This document shows, in pieces, positions 41,731 through 54,700 of a stretch of 64,000 bases of DNA. This stretch comes from Actinoplanes sp. TFC3 (GTDB lineage Bacteria; Actinomycetota; Actinomycetes; Mycobacteriales; Micromonosporaceae): the NCBI RefSeq assembly GCF_001553785.1, contig NZ_LOJP01000001.1, positions 2,560,343 through 2,624,342 on the forward strand. The letters run 5' to 3'. The notes under the pieces were generated by a model. The model made no database searches. It had not been told where the DNA came from and worked only from the letters and a program-made list of their open reading frames with translations. Every line of letters begins with the position of its first letter. Positions within the stretch are counted from its first letter, which is position 1. The position numbers and the translations under genes were made by a program.

Positions 41731-42480
41731 TCAGTCCCCGCAGAAACGGGGGAGGTGGTGGGCGAGCTGGGCACGCCAGGACGGCCAGTCGTGCGGCACG
41801 TCCGGGCCCCACATGTCCAGCTCGTGCGCGATGCCCTTACCGGCTAGCAGGGCGGCCATCCGCGGGGTGGAACTCAGTGCGCCGGTGGTGTCCTCCCACT
41901 GGCCCTGCCCGCAGACCAGCAGGACCGACAGCCGCGAGCGCAGCCACGCCAGGTGATCACCCTGCAGGTTGGCCACATAGGTGACCGGGCTGTTGTAGTA
42001 GACCGCGTCGCCGTGCTCACCCCACGCGTTCCAGGTGCCGGGGTCATAGTTGCCGGAGAAGCACAGCGCCAGCGGGAACAGGTCGGCGCGCCGGAACGCG
42101 AAGTTCAGGGCGTGGAAGGCGCCGAGCGAGCAACCGGCCGTCACGATGTCGACGTTGTCGCCGGTATCCGCGCGGATGTGCGGCACCACGGCGTCGAGGA
42201 TCCAGTGCTCGTAGGCGCCGTGCTGGCGGGCGCGTTCCTCCAGCGGCAGGTGGTGCGCCGACCAGGTGCCGGCGTCGAAGGAGTCGACGCAGTACAGCTT
42301 GACCCGGCCGGCGTCGATCAGCGGTTGCGCCGCGGCGATCATGCCGTTGTCCGGCCACTCCCAGGCGTTGCCCTTCTCGGTGGGAAAGACCAGCACCGGC
42401 CGGCCCCAGTGCCCATAGACGGCGACCGTTCCAGTGGCACCATTCGGCGCGTGCAGGGGTACGGAATAGTGGCGCATCAC
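41731..42480 (-). CDS. esterase (alpha/beta hydrolase, esterase D-like)
   Basis: 249 residues. The N-terminus 'MRHYSVPLHAPNGATGTVAVYGHWGRPVLVFPTEKGNAWEW' is typical of actinobacterial putative esterases (DUF3089/EstD-like). The nucleophile elbow is 'AGCSLGAFH' (G-C-S-L-G, Ser ~115), with 'CGQGQWED' supplying a late-strand acid and 'DVPHDWPSWR' the His. No signal peptide, so cytosolic. It is convergent with the epoxide-hydrolase gene and 72 bases after the SUMF1-like gene on the same strand. It could be a cluster hydrolase or housekeeping; the sequence does not decide. Confidence 0.8.
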   Translation of the reverse strand: MMRHYSVPLHAPNGATGTVAVYGHWGRPVLVFPTEKGNAWEWPDNGMIAAAQPLIDAGRVKLYCVDSFDAGTWSAHHLPLEERARQHGAYEHWILDAVVPHIRADTGDNVDIVTAGCSLGAFHALNFAFRRADLFPLALCFSGNYDPGTWNAWGEHGDAVYYNSPVTYVANLQGDHLAWLRSRLSVLLVCGQGQWEDTTGALSSTPRMAALLAGKGIAHELDMWGPDVPHDWPSWRAQLAHHLPRFCGD

Positions 42481-42552
42481 CGACCAGTCTGCCTCACCCG
42501 GCTCTCCCTCATCGGCGCTGCCTTGCCCGGCGCTTCTCCACCCGGTGCTTCT

Positions 42553-43248
<696 letters not shown>

Positions 43249-43304
43249 CGCCGTGAACTAATGATCATCATCTGACATTTGTGCAGCTCAATAGTAATGG
43301 GCGT

Positions 43305-43328
43305 GACAACGGCGGGGCCGCCGTTGTC
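43305..43328. promoter_or_regulatory. large palindrome upstream of the PKS gene
   Basis: GACAACGGCGG and its exact complement CCGCCGTTGTC are separated by 2 bases, making 11-base arms. It sits in the divergent gap between the SUMF1-like gene and the PKS gene. Two interpretations fit: a dimeric regulator's binding site controlling both genes, or a transcript hairpin. Confidence 0.5.
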
Positions 43329-43488
43329 GATCAAGGGTGGCAGAACGACTGCCGTCGAATTCGGTCAGGCCCGGGGATGCCTTGACGCCTCCGCTCGCAC
43401 CGATGCATGCTGTCGAAGCCGGTCGGGCGTCGCTGATCCCTGGCGCGTTCCGGCAATGGTGCGGAGAATGGCCTTGGGAGGGGGACCC

Positions 43489-43554
43489 ATGACCGATGGT
43501 TGTGCACGTTATCGATCATGCTTGCGAATCCGGCGCGTTGTGACGTCGCTGTGA
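43489..43554 (+). CDS. possible 21-aa leader peptide
   Basis: ATG 43489 is preceded by GGGAGGGGGACCC, a strong Shine-Dalgarno at a good distance, and the frame closes after 21 codons (Arg/Cys-rich, MTDGCARYRSCLRIRRVVTSL is its whole product minus none). It lies 199 bases before the PKS start on the same strand. It might be a leader peptide or upstream ORF controlling PKS expression, or merely fortuitous. Its codon bias is not strongly actinobacterial, which lowers confidence. Confidence 0.3.
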   Translation: MTDGCARYRSCLRIRRVVTSL

Positions 43555-43753
43555 CCCGTTGTTTCAACCCAAGCAGGATCCTTTTCGAACGGAAACGACA
43601 GAACTGGTACGTCCACCGGCTGCGGTCCGGGCGATGCGGCCCGCGCAGTGCACGGTTGAATACATCATGCCCTGAGCGATAATGGTGCCGCTTATCGGTG
43701 GTGCGCTGTGCGCGTACTACGCCGATTGAGATATACCCGGATGGTTGCCTTTT

Positions 43754-45757
43754 ATGCGCGAGAACGATGTCGCTGTCATTGGCATGGCATGTCGCTTTCC
43801 CGGTGCGGACAACTATCGGCAGTTCTGGGACAACCTGAGCCACGCCCGCAGCGCCATCGGCGCCGTCCCGGCCGATCGGTGGAACACGGCCGACCGCGGT
43901 GACGGCTCGCTCATCAGCCGGTGGGGCGGATTCCTCACCGGCGTCGACGCCTTCGACGCCGCCTTCTTCCGGCTGTCCCCTCTCGAGGCGCAAAGCATGG
44001 ACCCGCAACAGCGCATCATGCTCGAACTCGCCTGGTCCTGCATCGAGGACGCCGCCATCGCCCCCAGCTCGCTGGCCGGCACCGGCGTTGGCGTCTTCCT
44101 GGGCACCTTCAACCTGGACTACAAGGACCTGTACGAACGCCAGGTCGGCGACCTGCCCGCGCACCACTCCACCGGCACCGCCACCGCAGTCGTAGCCAAC
44201 CGCATCTCCCACGTGCTCGACCTGCGCGGACCCAGCGTGGCCGTCGACTCCGCCTCCTCGGCCTCCCTGCATGCCGTGCACCTAGCCGTGCAATCCGTGC
44301 AGCGCGGCGAGTGCCGGGCCGCGCTCGCCGGCGGCGTCAACCTCATGCTCACCCCGGCGCGGCACCTGTCGTTCGCCAAGGCCGGCATGCTCTCACCCAC
44401 CGGCACCTGCAAGGCCTTCGACGCCACCGCCGACGGCTATGTGCGCGGCGAGGGCGCCGGGATTGTGCTGCTCAAGGCGTTGCCGGACGCGGTCCGCGAC
44501 GGCGACGACATCCTCGGCGTCATCAAGGGCAGTGCCGCCAACCACGCCGGTCGCACCCGCACGCTCACCTATCCCAGCGCCGACGCCCAGGCCGCGGTGA
44601 TCGCCGAGGCCCTGCGCCGCGCCGAGGTGCCGCCGGGCTCGGTGAGCTACGTCGAAGCCCACGGCACCGGCACCCCGGTCGGCGACCCGGTGGAGGTCGA
44701 AGGGCTGATCGAAGGCTTCCGCCGCGCCGGGGCTGGCACCGGGCAACCCTGCGGGCTGGGCTCGGTCAAGACCAACATCGGGCACCTCGAGGCGGCCGCC
44801 GGGATCGCCGGGCTGATCAAAGTCCTGCTCGCGATGCGCCACCACACCCTGCCCGCCACGCTGAACCACCAGCACCTCAACCCCCGGATCTCGTTCGCCG
44901 GAACCCCGTTCTTCGTGGTCGACGCGACCCGCGAGTGGCCCGCCGACGGTGGACCGCGCCGCGCCGGGGTCAGCTCCTTCGGCTTCGGCGGCACCAACGT
45001 GCACGTGGTGCTGGAGGAGGCGCCGCCGTCCGCGCCCGCGCCAAGCGACCCGGCGCCGGCCCACCTGGTCTGCCTGTCCGCCCGCACGCCGGAGGCCCTG
45101 GAGCAGCGCGGGCGGGACCTGAACGCCTGGCTGGACGAGGCGGGCGAGGTCGACCTGGGCGCCCTGAGCGCCACCCTGCTCACCGGTCGCGACCATTTCC
45201 CCGTCCGGGCCGCCCATGTGGTACGCGACCTTGCGGAACTGCGGGCGGTGCTTGCCGGAAACAATGGCGGCGACCAGGCCCCTGCTCCTCTGCGGGATAA
45301 GGCGCGTGACTATTGCGCCGGGGTGGATCCGGCGGCCATAGCCGACGGTATCGCCGCGTCCGGGCGACCGTTGCGGCTGCCGGCCTATCCATTCCAGCGC
45401 CACCGTTTCTGGATCACCCCGGACCCATCATCGCAACCGCCGGCCCCCGGCGCCGCATCGGAGCCGGAAAGGAATACCGGAATGCCGCAGATCGAGGAAC
45501 TGCTCGAGTGCGATCTCGAACAGATCGCCATGAGCGTTCTGCAGCTCAACAACGGGCGCATCCATTCCAGTGACAAAATGGCCGACCACGGATTCGATTC
45601 CATCGCCAATACCCGGCTGGCCGTGGAGATCGCCGAGCGCTACGGCGTGAAGATCACCCCGGATGTGTTCTACAGCCATTTCACCCTCGGTCAGCTCACG
45701 CAATTCCTGCTCCGCGAGCACGGCGATGCCCTGGCCCGCGCGTATGACGAGCAACCC
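43754..45757 (+). other. PKS module 1: KS(Ser)-ACP, probable loading module
   Basis: KS1 spans residues ~3-424. The active-site motif D-T-A-C-S-S-S reads D-S-A-S-S-A-S, so Ser168 replaces the nucleophilic Cys. The two catalytic His remain ('EAHGTGT' and 'KTNIGHLEAAAG'), and 'SSFGFGGTNVHVV' is normal. Such a KS cannot elongate but could decarboxylate a malonyl-ACP like KSQ domains, or be a gatekeeper. ACP1 has the phosphopantetheine Ser616 in 'DHGFDSIANTRL'. There is no AT, adenylation or GNAT domain, so the starter is either acetyl from decarboxylation or a unit supplied in trans. Confidence 0.8.
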
Positions 45758-48700
45758 CCGGCGGCAGCGCCCGCAGCACCGGCGGCAGCGCCCGCAGCAC
45801 CGGCGGCAGCGCCCGCAGCGTCGGCGGCAGCGCCCGCAGCGTCGGCCGCGGGGCCGGTAGACCCGCCGTCGAAGGAAGCGCCGCCGGTTGGTCGCGGCGC
45901 CCCCGCCGACGAGAAGGACGTGGACGCGGGCAAGATCGCGGTGATCGGCATGAGTGGCCGGTTCCCGGGTGCGCGCACGGTCGACGAGATGTGGGAGTTG
46001 CTCGCCGAAGGGCGCACCGCCGTCGGCCCCCTGCCCGCCGACCGGCTGGCCACCTGGCGGCAATTTCCCGGCGTGGACACCGAGGACATCCGCGGCGGCT
46101 GGCTGCCCGGTGCCGCCGAGTTCGACCCGATGTTCTTCGAAATCTCCCCGGCGGACGCCCAGCGCATGGATCCGCGCCAGCGGCTGCTGCTGCAGGAATC
46201 CTGGCGCGCCCTGGAGGACGCCGGGTACGGCCCGCACCGGCTGAGCACTCAGCGCATGGGCATGTTCGTCGGTGCCGAACAGGGCGACTACCAGCACCTG
46301 ACCGGCGACGAGGAAACCCTGATCTCTGGCCACGACGGCATCCTGGCCGCCCGGCTGGCCTACTTCCTGAACTTCTCCGGGCCGGTGCTCAGCCTCAACA
46401 CCGCCTGCTCTGCCGGGCTCGCCGCCGTGCACCAGGCCTGCCTGAGCCTGCGCGCCGGGGAATGCGACACCGCCCTCGCCGCCGGGGTCAACATACTGAC
46501 CACCCCGCAGTTCTACCGGCACGCCACCGCCTCGGGCATGCTGTCGCCGGACGCAACCTGCTCGGCGTTCGGGCGCAACGCCAACGGCATGGTGATGGCC
46601 GAGGCGGTCGCCGTGGTGGTCCTCAAACCGCTGGCGAAGGCGCGGGCCGACGGCGATCGCATCGACGCGGTCATCAGCGCCAGCGGCCTCAACTACGACG
46701 GGCGCACCAACGGCATCACCGCGCCCAGCCAGCAGGCCCAGACCCGGCTGCTCGACACGGTGTACCAGCAGTTCGAGGTCGACCCCGCGCAGATCGACCT
46801 GGTCATCGCGCATGGCACCGGCACCCCGCTGGGCGATCCCATCGAGCTCAACGCGCTCGGCGAAATCTACGGTCGCTCCACCGACCGCGCCGGGCAGTGC
46901 GCGCTGATCTCCACCAAGCCGGCCTTCGGGCACACCCTGGCCGCCTCCGGCGTGCTCAGCCTGATCGCCCTGGTGCAGGCGCTGCGCCACGAAACCATCC
47001 CGGCGAGCCTGCACTGCGCCGAGAACAGCGAGTACATCGACTGGTCGCGCAGCCCGTTCGTCGTCAACAAGCAGCCCCGGCCGTGGCCGCACAGCCCCAG
47101 CCGGCGCCGCCGCGGTGCGGTGAGCGCCTTCGGGATCAGCGGGACCAACGCCCACATCGTCGTGGACAGCGCACCGGCCGATGATCGGCGCGCTGTGGAC
47201 GTACCGGCGGCGGGGTGTCTTCTGGTTCTGTCGGGCAAAACGGCCGAAGCGTTGAGCGCTCAGGCCGCGGATCTGCTCGCCGCTCTGCACGGCAGGGCAG
47301 ACGACGACCTCGCGGGAATCAGTACGACGCTGCTCACCGGCCGCCACCACTTCGCGCACCGCTGCGCCCTGGTCGTCACCGGCATCGAGCAGGCCGAACG
47401 GCTGCTGGAGCGGGTGCTGCGCGACGAGCGCGACCCGGCGATCATCCGCGGCACGGTGACCCGCGACTTCCGCGCCCAGCCGCTGCTGGCCGGCTACGGC
47501 AACGAACTGCTCACCCGCGCCGGTGACCCGGCCCGCGCTGCCGGTGAGCAGCGCGAGATCCTGCGGGCGCTGGCCGACCTGTACTGCCAGGGCTACGAAC
47601 TGCAGTGGACCGACCTGACCGGGGGGACCGGGCCCGCAATCCGGCTGCCCGGCTACCCGTTCGCCAGAGAGACCTACTGGGCCTCCCGGACAACACCCGA
47701 GCCGCAGGACGTGACCGAGGCGCTGCACCCGCTCCTGGACCGCAACACCTCCACGGTGACCACTGTGGAGTTCAGCAAGACGCTGAGCCGTGAAGCGTTC
47801 TATCTGCGCGACCACGTCGTCGACGGCAAGATCCTGCTGCCCGGCGTCGCGCACCTGGAGATGGCGTACGCGGCCACCCGGCTGGCCACCGGCGCCCCGG
47901 CCATCGTGCTGCGCGACATCATCTGGGGCCACCCGATCGTGCTGGACGAGGCGTCCACGACGGTGCAGATCAGCCTGACCCCCGGCCGCGGCGCCGCCGT
48001 GGACTACCAGATCCACCGCGGCACCGGCGACACCCGCACCACCTTCTCGCAGGGCCGCGCCGAGTACGCCGAGCAGCACGACGGGTTCGCCCCGGCCACC
48101 CTCGACCTCCCCGCCATCCAGGCCCGCTGCGTCTCGCAGATGCCCAACGCCGGCATCTACCCGTACCTCCGCGACCTCGGCTTCGGCTACGGGCCCACGT
48201 TCCAGGCCATCGAAACGCTGCACCAAGGCGACACCGAGGCCCTGGCGAAGATCGTGCTGACCGCCGGGCTGGTGGCCGGCGCGCCCCGGTTCACCATGCA
48301 CCCGTCGGTCTTCGACGCCGCCCTCAACACGTTGCGCGGCATCGGTACCCAGGACGATGTGCTGCGTATCCCGTTCAGCCTGCAAACCCTCGTGGTCTTC
48401 GCGCCCATGCCGGCCGTCGCCTACTGTCACGCCACCATCAACCGCGTCGCCCGCGACGGCGCGATCAGCGTCGACCTGTCCATCACCGGCGAGGACGGGG
48501 TGGAGTGCGTGCGCGCGATCGGGTTGGTGTTCAAGGAGTTCAGCGCGGCCAAGGACGGCAAGGTCCTGCACTATGTGCCGCGCTGGCACGAGCAGCCGCT
48601 CGCCGGATCGTCACCGCAGCCTCCGACCTCGGCGCTGGTGGTGCTCGGCGGCGACGAAACCGCCGCCGCGGCGCTGCGATCGGCGCACCGGGGCCGCCTC

Positions 48701-51700
48701 GTGCACGTGCAGCATGGCCCCGGATACGCCGAACCGGCCGCGGACACCTACCGCGTCGACCGGCACAGCGCCGCCGACCTCGACCGGCTGATCCGGACGC
48801 TGCACCAGCGCGACGGCCTGCCGCCGGTGCTGGTCAACCTGTGGTCGCTGACCGGTGACGGCGAGGATCCCGGCGCTCAACTGCTCACCCTGCTGCCGCT
48901 GTTCAAGGCGGTGCACCGGCTCGACGGCGACGACCCCGTGCACCTGCTGTCGGGCCTGCCGGTCGAGCCCGGCCCCGCCCGGCTGGCCGGTGAGGCCCTC
49001 AACGGCTTCGGCAGGGCCATGACCACTGTCAACCCCACCATTCGGCTGAATACCGTGCAGGTCAACACCGCCGGAGACCCGGCGGCGATCGCCGCGGACA
49101 TCCTCACCGAGGTGCGAGCCACCCAGGGACCCACCGCCCGCGGCGGGTACGAGGCCCGCTACACCGACGGCATGCGCTGGGAACGCGGCCTGCACTACCG
49201 CGGCACCGGCCTCACCGTCCCGGACACCGCGCCGCTGAAGGAAAACGGCGTCTACCTGATCACCGGCGGCACCGGCGCACTCGGCACCCACTTCGGCCGT
49301 TACCTCGCCGAACACTGCCGCGCCCGGCTCGCCCTGCTCGGACGCTCCCCGCTCGACGACAGCCGCCGCGCCCGGCTCGCCGAGCTGGAAGCCGCCGGCG
49401 CCGAGGTGTTCTACCAGGTGTGCGACGTGGCCGAGCGCGACGATGTGCGTCGCGCGCTGAACGCCATCCGCGCCCGTTTCGGCACCATCGACGGGATCCT
49501 GCACGGCGCCGGCGTGGCCGGGGACACCCCCGCGTTGGCGAGCAGCCCGCAGCAGGTCAGCGCTGTGCTCGCCCCGAAGGTCCACGGGGTGCGCCACCTC
49601 GACGAGCTGACTGCGGACGTACCGCTGGACTTCTTCATCATGTTCTCCTCCATCGCCGCCCAGGTCGGCGACTTCGGGCAGGGCAGCTACGCGGCGGCGA
49701 ACCGCTACCTCGACGCGTACGCCGAATACCGCGACCAGCAACGCCAGGCCGGACTCCGCCACGGTCGCAGCATCGCGATTGGATGGCCGTACTGGGCCGA
49801 CGGTGGCATGCTCGGCGACCTGGAGCAGGACGGCGAAGCACGCACCCTGTACCACGACGTCTCCGGGCTGCGCGCCCTGTCGACGCCGGAGGGGCTGGAC
49901 GCGTTCGCGGCGATCCTGGCCGGCGAGCAGACCCAGGTGGTACTGGCCAAGGGCGACCGCAGCAAGATCGAAAAGGTGCTGCGCGTGGGCCAGTCCGCCG
50001 CGACCTCGCCTGCGGCCCCGGTGGTGGCCGTGAAGGCGACGGTCATGGAGGTAGTGGCGGAGGGCGGGGGCGAGGACCTGCACGCGCAGGCGGCCGGCTA
50101 CCTCAAGGCCAAGTTGTCCGAGGTCTTCAAGATCCCGCAGAACCGCATCGACCCGGTCGCCGAACTGGGCGAATACGGCATCGAGTCAATCCAGATCATG
50201 GAGCTGATGCGGCGGCTGGGTAAGGACTTCGACGCCATTCCCGGCACGCTGTTCTTCGAGTACCGCACAATTCAGGAGCTGGCCGGGTACTTCGTCGCCG
50301 AGCAAGCCGAGCGGCTGCGGTCGTTGCTGGGCACCACACAGACCCCGGCCCCGGCAGCGGTCCCGGCGGCGGCAACCCCGGCGCCGCGGGCGGTAACGCG
50401 GGTCAGTGCCCCGGAGCCCGCGGCCCAGCAGCAGCGGGCGGGCGGGCGCAGCCGCGACATTGCGATCATCGGCATCAGCGGGCGCTACCCCGGGGCTCGT
50501 GATCTCGACGAGTTCTGGGACGTGCTCGCCAGCGGCGCCGACTGCATCGAGGAGATCCCGGCGCACCGCTGGGACAAGGACAAGCATTATGACCCGGAGA
50601 AGAAGCCCGGCAAGACGTACAGCAAATGGGGCGGCTTCATCGACGGTGCCGACGAGTTCGACGCCCTGTTCTTCGCCATGTCGCCCAAGCAGGCAGCCCT
50701 CACCGATCCGCAGGGCCGGCTGTTCCTGCAGTCGGCTTGGGAGGCCATGGAGGACGCCGGCTACACCCGGGACTCGCTGACCGGTGACAAGGCCCGCAAG
50801 GTCGGCGTCTACCTCGGCATGATGTGGAACGAGTACCAGCTGCACAGCACGCAGGACGTGGTGCTCTCCGACCGGGCCGCGGCCTCCAACGCCGTGTCGT
50901 ACTTCCTCAACCTGCACGGCCCCAGCCTGACCGTTGACACCGCCTGCTCCTCATCGCTGTACGCCATCGCGATGGCCGTCGAGGCGATCCGCAGCGGCAG
51001 CGCCACCATGGCCTTCGCGGGCGGCGCGAACCTGTCGCTGCACCCGAACAAGTATGTGTCGCTGAGCCAGATGAACTTCTTCTCCACCGATGGGCGGTGC
51101 CGCTCGTTCGGCGCGGGTGGCAGCGGCTACGTGCCCGGCGAGGGTGTCGGCTGCGTGTTGCTCAAACCGATGGACGCCGCGGTCGCCGACGGGGACCACA
51201 TCTACGGCGTGATCCGCGGCGTGGCCACCGACCACGGCGGCAAGACCAACGGCATGACCGTGCCCAACCCGCTGGCGCAGGGCGAGATGGTCGCGGCAGC
51301 GCTCGCCGACGCCGGGATCTCCGCTGAGGACGTCAGCTACATCGAGGGCCACGGCACCGGAACCCCGCTCGGCGACCCCATCGAGATCAACGGGCTCACC
51401 CGGGCGTTCCGCCCGCACACCGACCGGCGCCAGTACTGCGCCATCGGGTCGGTCAAATCCAACGTGGGTCACCTGGAAGGCGCGGCGGGAATCGTTGCGC
51501 TCACCAAGGTGCTGCTGCAGATGAAGCACGGCATGATCGCGCCGTCGTTGCATTCCGGCAAGCTGAACCCGTACATCGACTTCTCCACCACGCCGTTTCG
51601 CGTGCAGCAGGACCTCGCCCCCTGGACTTCGCCGCGCATCGCCGGGGTTTCCTCCTTCGGCGCGCACGGCGCCATCGCGCACCTGATCATCGAGGAGTAC

Positions 51701-54700
51701 GTGCCTGAGCCCCGGCCGGCGGTGGGCACCGGCGAACCCGAGCTGATCGTGCTGTCTGCCAAGGACCGCGACCGGCTCGCCGAGAAGGTCCGCGACCTGC
51801 ACCGCGTGCTCGCCCAGCAGCCGCGCGATACCGGGCTTGCCGACATCGCCTGGACGTTGCAGGCCGGCCGCGAGGCGATGGAGGAACGCCTGGCGCTCGT
51901 GGTTGCCACCGCCGGGGAGCTGAGCGACCGGCTCGCCGGCTACCTCGCCGGTGACGACACGCTGACGGCGGCCAGCATCCGCGATCACAAGGACACCGTG
52001 GCGGCATTCCGCGACGAGCAGGACCAGCGCGCGGCGCTGCACACGTGGATGGAAACCGGCCAGCTCGACCGGCTGGCGGAGGTGTGGACCCAGGGCGTCC
52101 CGGTCGACTGGACCGCGCTGCCGCGCACCGCCCGCCCGCGGCGCGTCTCGTTGCCCACCTACCCGTTCGCCCGTGAACGGCATTGGCTGACCGCACCCGA
52201 GCCGCAGCACTTGGAAACACCTGCGCCCACACCTGCGCCCGTTGAGGTGCCGCTGCTCACCTTTGTTGAGGACTGGCAGCCGCAAACCGCCGATACGGCC
52301 GGCGCCGACCGGATCGTGAGCATCGTGTGCCTCGGCGTTGCGGGCGAACATCAGACGGAAATCCTTGACGCCGTACGAGCGCAGCACCCCGCCGCGACCG
52401 TCAGCTTCGACCTCACCGCCGCCCCAGCCGCGGACACGGTGTTCGACCTGTCCGCCCTGCAACCCGGCGCCACCCTCAGCGACCTCGGCCCGCTGGTGCA
52501 CACCGTCCAGGCCATCGCCCGGGCCACGACCCCGGTGCGCCGGCTGCTGATCGCGGGGGAATACCGCGACGGCCTCGACCGCGCCCACCTGGAAGCGCGC
52601 ATCGGCTTCGAACGCTCACTCGGCCTCGTGCTGCCGCAGCTGAGCACCGCCGTGGTGATCGGCGAGCACACCGATCCGGCCCGCCCCGCGGGGTACGGCG
52701 GCTGGATCCGGCGCCCGCTCGCCGAGGCCCGCACCGCGAAACCCGTCAGCGTGCTGTTCCGCGCCGGGCAACGCTTCGTCAAGCGGGTCCGCCCTGCCGC
52801 GCCGCTGCAAGCCGGGGACGGCCTCAAGCGCGGCGGCACCTACCTGATCACCGGCGGCTGCGGCGGCCTCGGCATGCTCGTCGCCACCCACCTCGTGACC
52901 CACTATCAAGCCTCCATTGTGCTCACCGGCCGGTCGGCGCTGGACGCGGACCGCCAGCGCAAACTCGATGCCCTGCGCTCCCTGGGCGGCCGGGTCGAGT
53001 ATCTGCCCGCCGATGTGGCCGACCCGCAGGCCATGGCCGGGGTTGTCGCCCAGGCCCGGCGCCGCTTCGGCGCGTTGCACGGGGTGGTGCACGCCGCCGG
53101 GGTGCAGGGCCAGCAGAGCATCCTGGACAAGGATCCGGCCGCCCGTGAGATCCTCGCCCCAAAAATTGACGGTACGCAGGTGCTCGACCAGGTTCTGAGC
53201 GGTGAGCAGCTCGACTTCGTCTGCTACTTCTCCTCCACCGCCGCCGTGCTCGGCGACTTCGGCTCGTGTGACTACGCGATCGGCAACCGCTTCCAGATGG
53301 CCTACGCCGCGCACCGCGACGAGCAGGTCGACGCCGGGACGCTGACCGGACGCACGGTGGTCATCAACTGGCCGCTGTGGCGCGAGGGCGGCATGGGCTT
53401 CGACGACGGTGCCACCACGATGATGCTGCGCTCGACCGGGCAGCGGCTGCTCGACACCGACGCCGGGCTGGGCCTGTTCACCACGCTGCTGGCCCAGCCG
53501 ACCGGCCAGCACCTCGTGTTCGCCGGTGAACCCGAGCGCCTGCACCAGGTTCTCGGGATCAGCGACACCGCCGTTTCCTCCGAGGGGAGGCACGACGATC
53601 TCACCGCGGACCTCCGGCGCATCATCAGCGACGTCCTTGCGGTGGCACCCGAGCGCATCTACGAGGACGACAACCTCGCCGACTACGGCTTCGACTCAGT
53701 CAGCCTGGCCACCCTGGCCGCCCGGCTCAGCGAGCACTTCGGCCTGCAACTCACCGCCGTGGTGTTCTACGGCCAGTCCACCCTGGGCAAACTGCGCGAC
53801 TACCTGGCCCGCGAGCACCCCGCCCAGCTCGAGGCGCTGTACCGGAACGCCGCCCCCCACCACGAGCACCACGAGCACGCCGAGGAGCGCCCGGAAAGCG
53901 CCGGGGACGACGAGGCTGTCGCCGTTATCGGGATGAGCGGGCGGTTCCCGGGTGCCCGCGACGTCACCGAGCTGTGGGCCGCCCTGGCCGAAGGCCGCGA
54001 CCAGGTGCGATCCGTGGACGCCGAGCGACTTGCCTTATGGGGGGAGCCGGCCGATAGCGCGCTGCGGACGTACCGCTTCGGTCAGATCCCCGGACCCGCC
54101 GAGTTCGACCCGCTGTTCTTCGAGATCTCGCCCAAGGAAGCCGTCACCATGGACCCGCGGCAGCGGCTGCTGCTGCAGGAATCCTGGCGCGCCCTGGAGG
54201 ACGCCGGGATGGCGCGCGGCTCCCAGCGCACCGGCATGTTCGTCGGCGCCGAACAAGGCGACTACGCCGACCTGTCCGGCGGCGACGGCGTGCTGACGGC
54301 CAACCACGATGGCATTCTGGCCGCCCGGCTGGCGTACTTCCTGGACTTCAAGGGCCCGGTCATGGCCCTCAACACCGCCTGCTCGTCGGGGCTGGTCGCC
54401 GTGCACCAGGCCTGCCAGAGCATCCGGCAGGGCGAGTGCGACACCGCGCTGGCCGCCGGCGTCAGCCTGATCGCCGCCCCCGGCGTGTTCCACCGCACCC
54501 AGCAGGCGGGCATGCTGTCACCCGATGGCACCTGCTACGCCTTCGACAAGCGTGCCAACGGCATGGTGCTCAGCGAAGCCGTAGCCGTGGTCGTGCTCAA
54601 GCGCCTGTCCGCCGCCGTGGCCGACGGCGACCGCATCCACGCCGTCATCCGCGGCAGCGGCGTCAACTACGACGGCCGCTCCAACGGCATCACCGCCCCC

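Larger units (their letters stand above)
43249..43753. other. 505-base divergent regulatory region before the PKS gene
   Basis: Non-coding apart from a possible 21-codon frame. It is less GC-rich near the SUMF1-like start (AATAGTAATGG, TCATCATCTGACATT) and contains a large palindrome at 43305-43328. On the minus strand TTGAGC and GATGAT with a 16-base spacer could be the SUMF1-like gene's promoter. No clear ribosome binding site precedes the PKS ATG at 43754. Confidence 0.5.
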
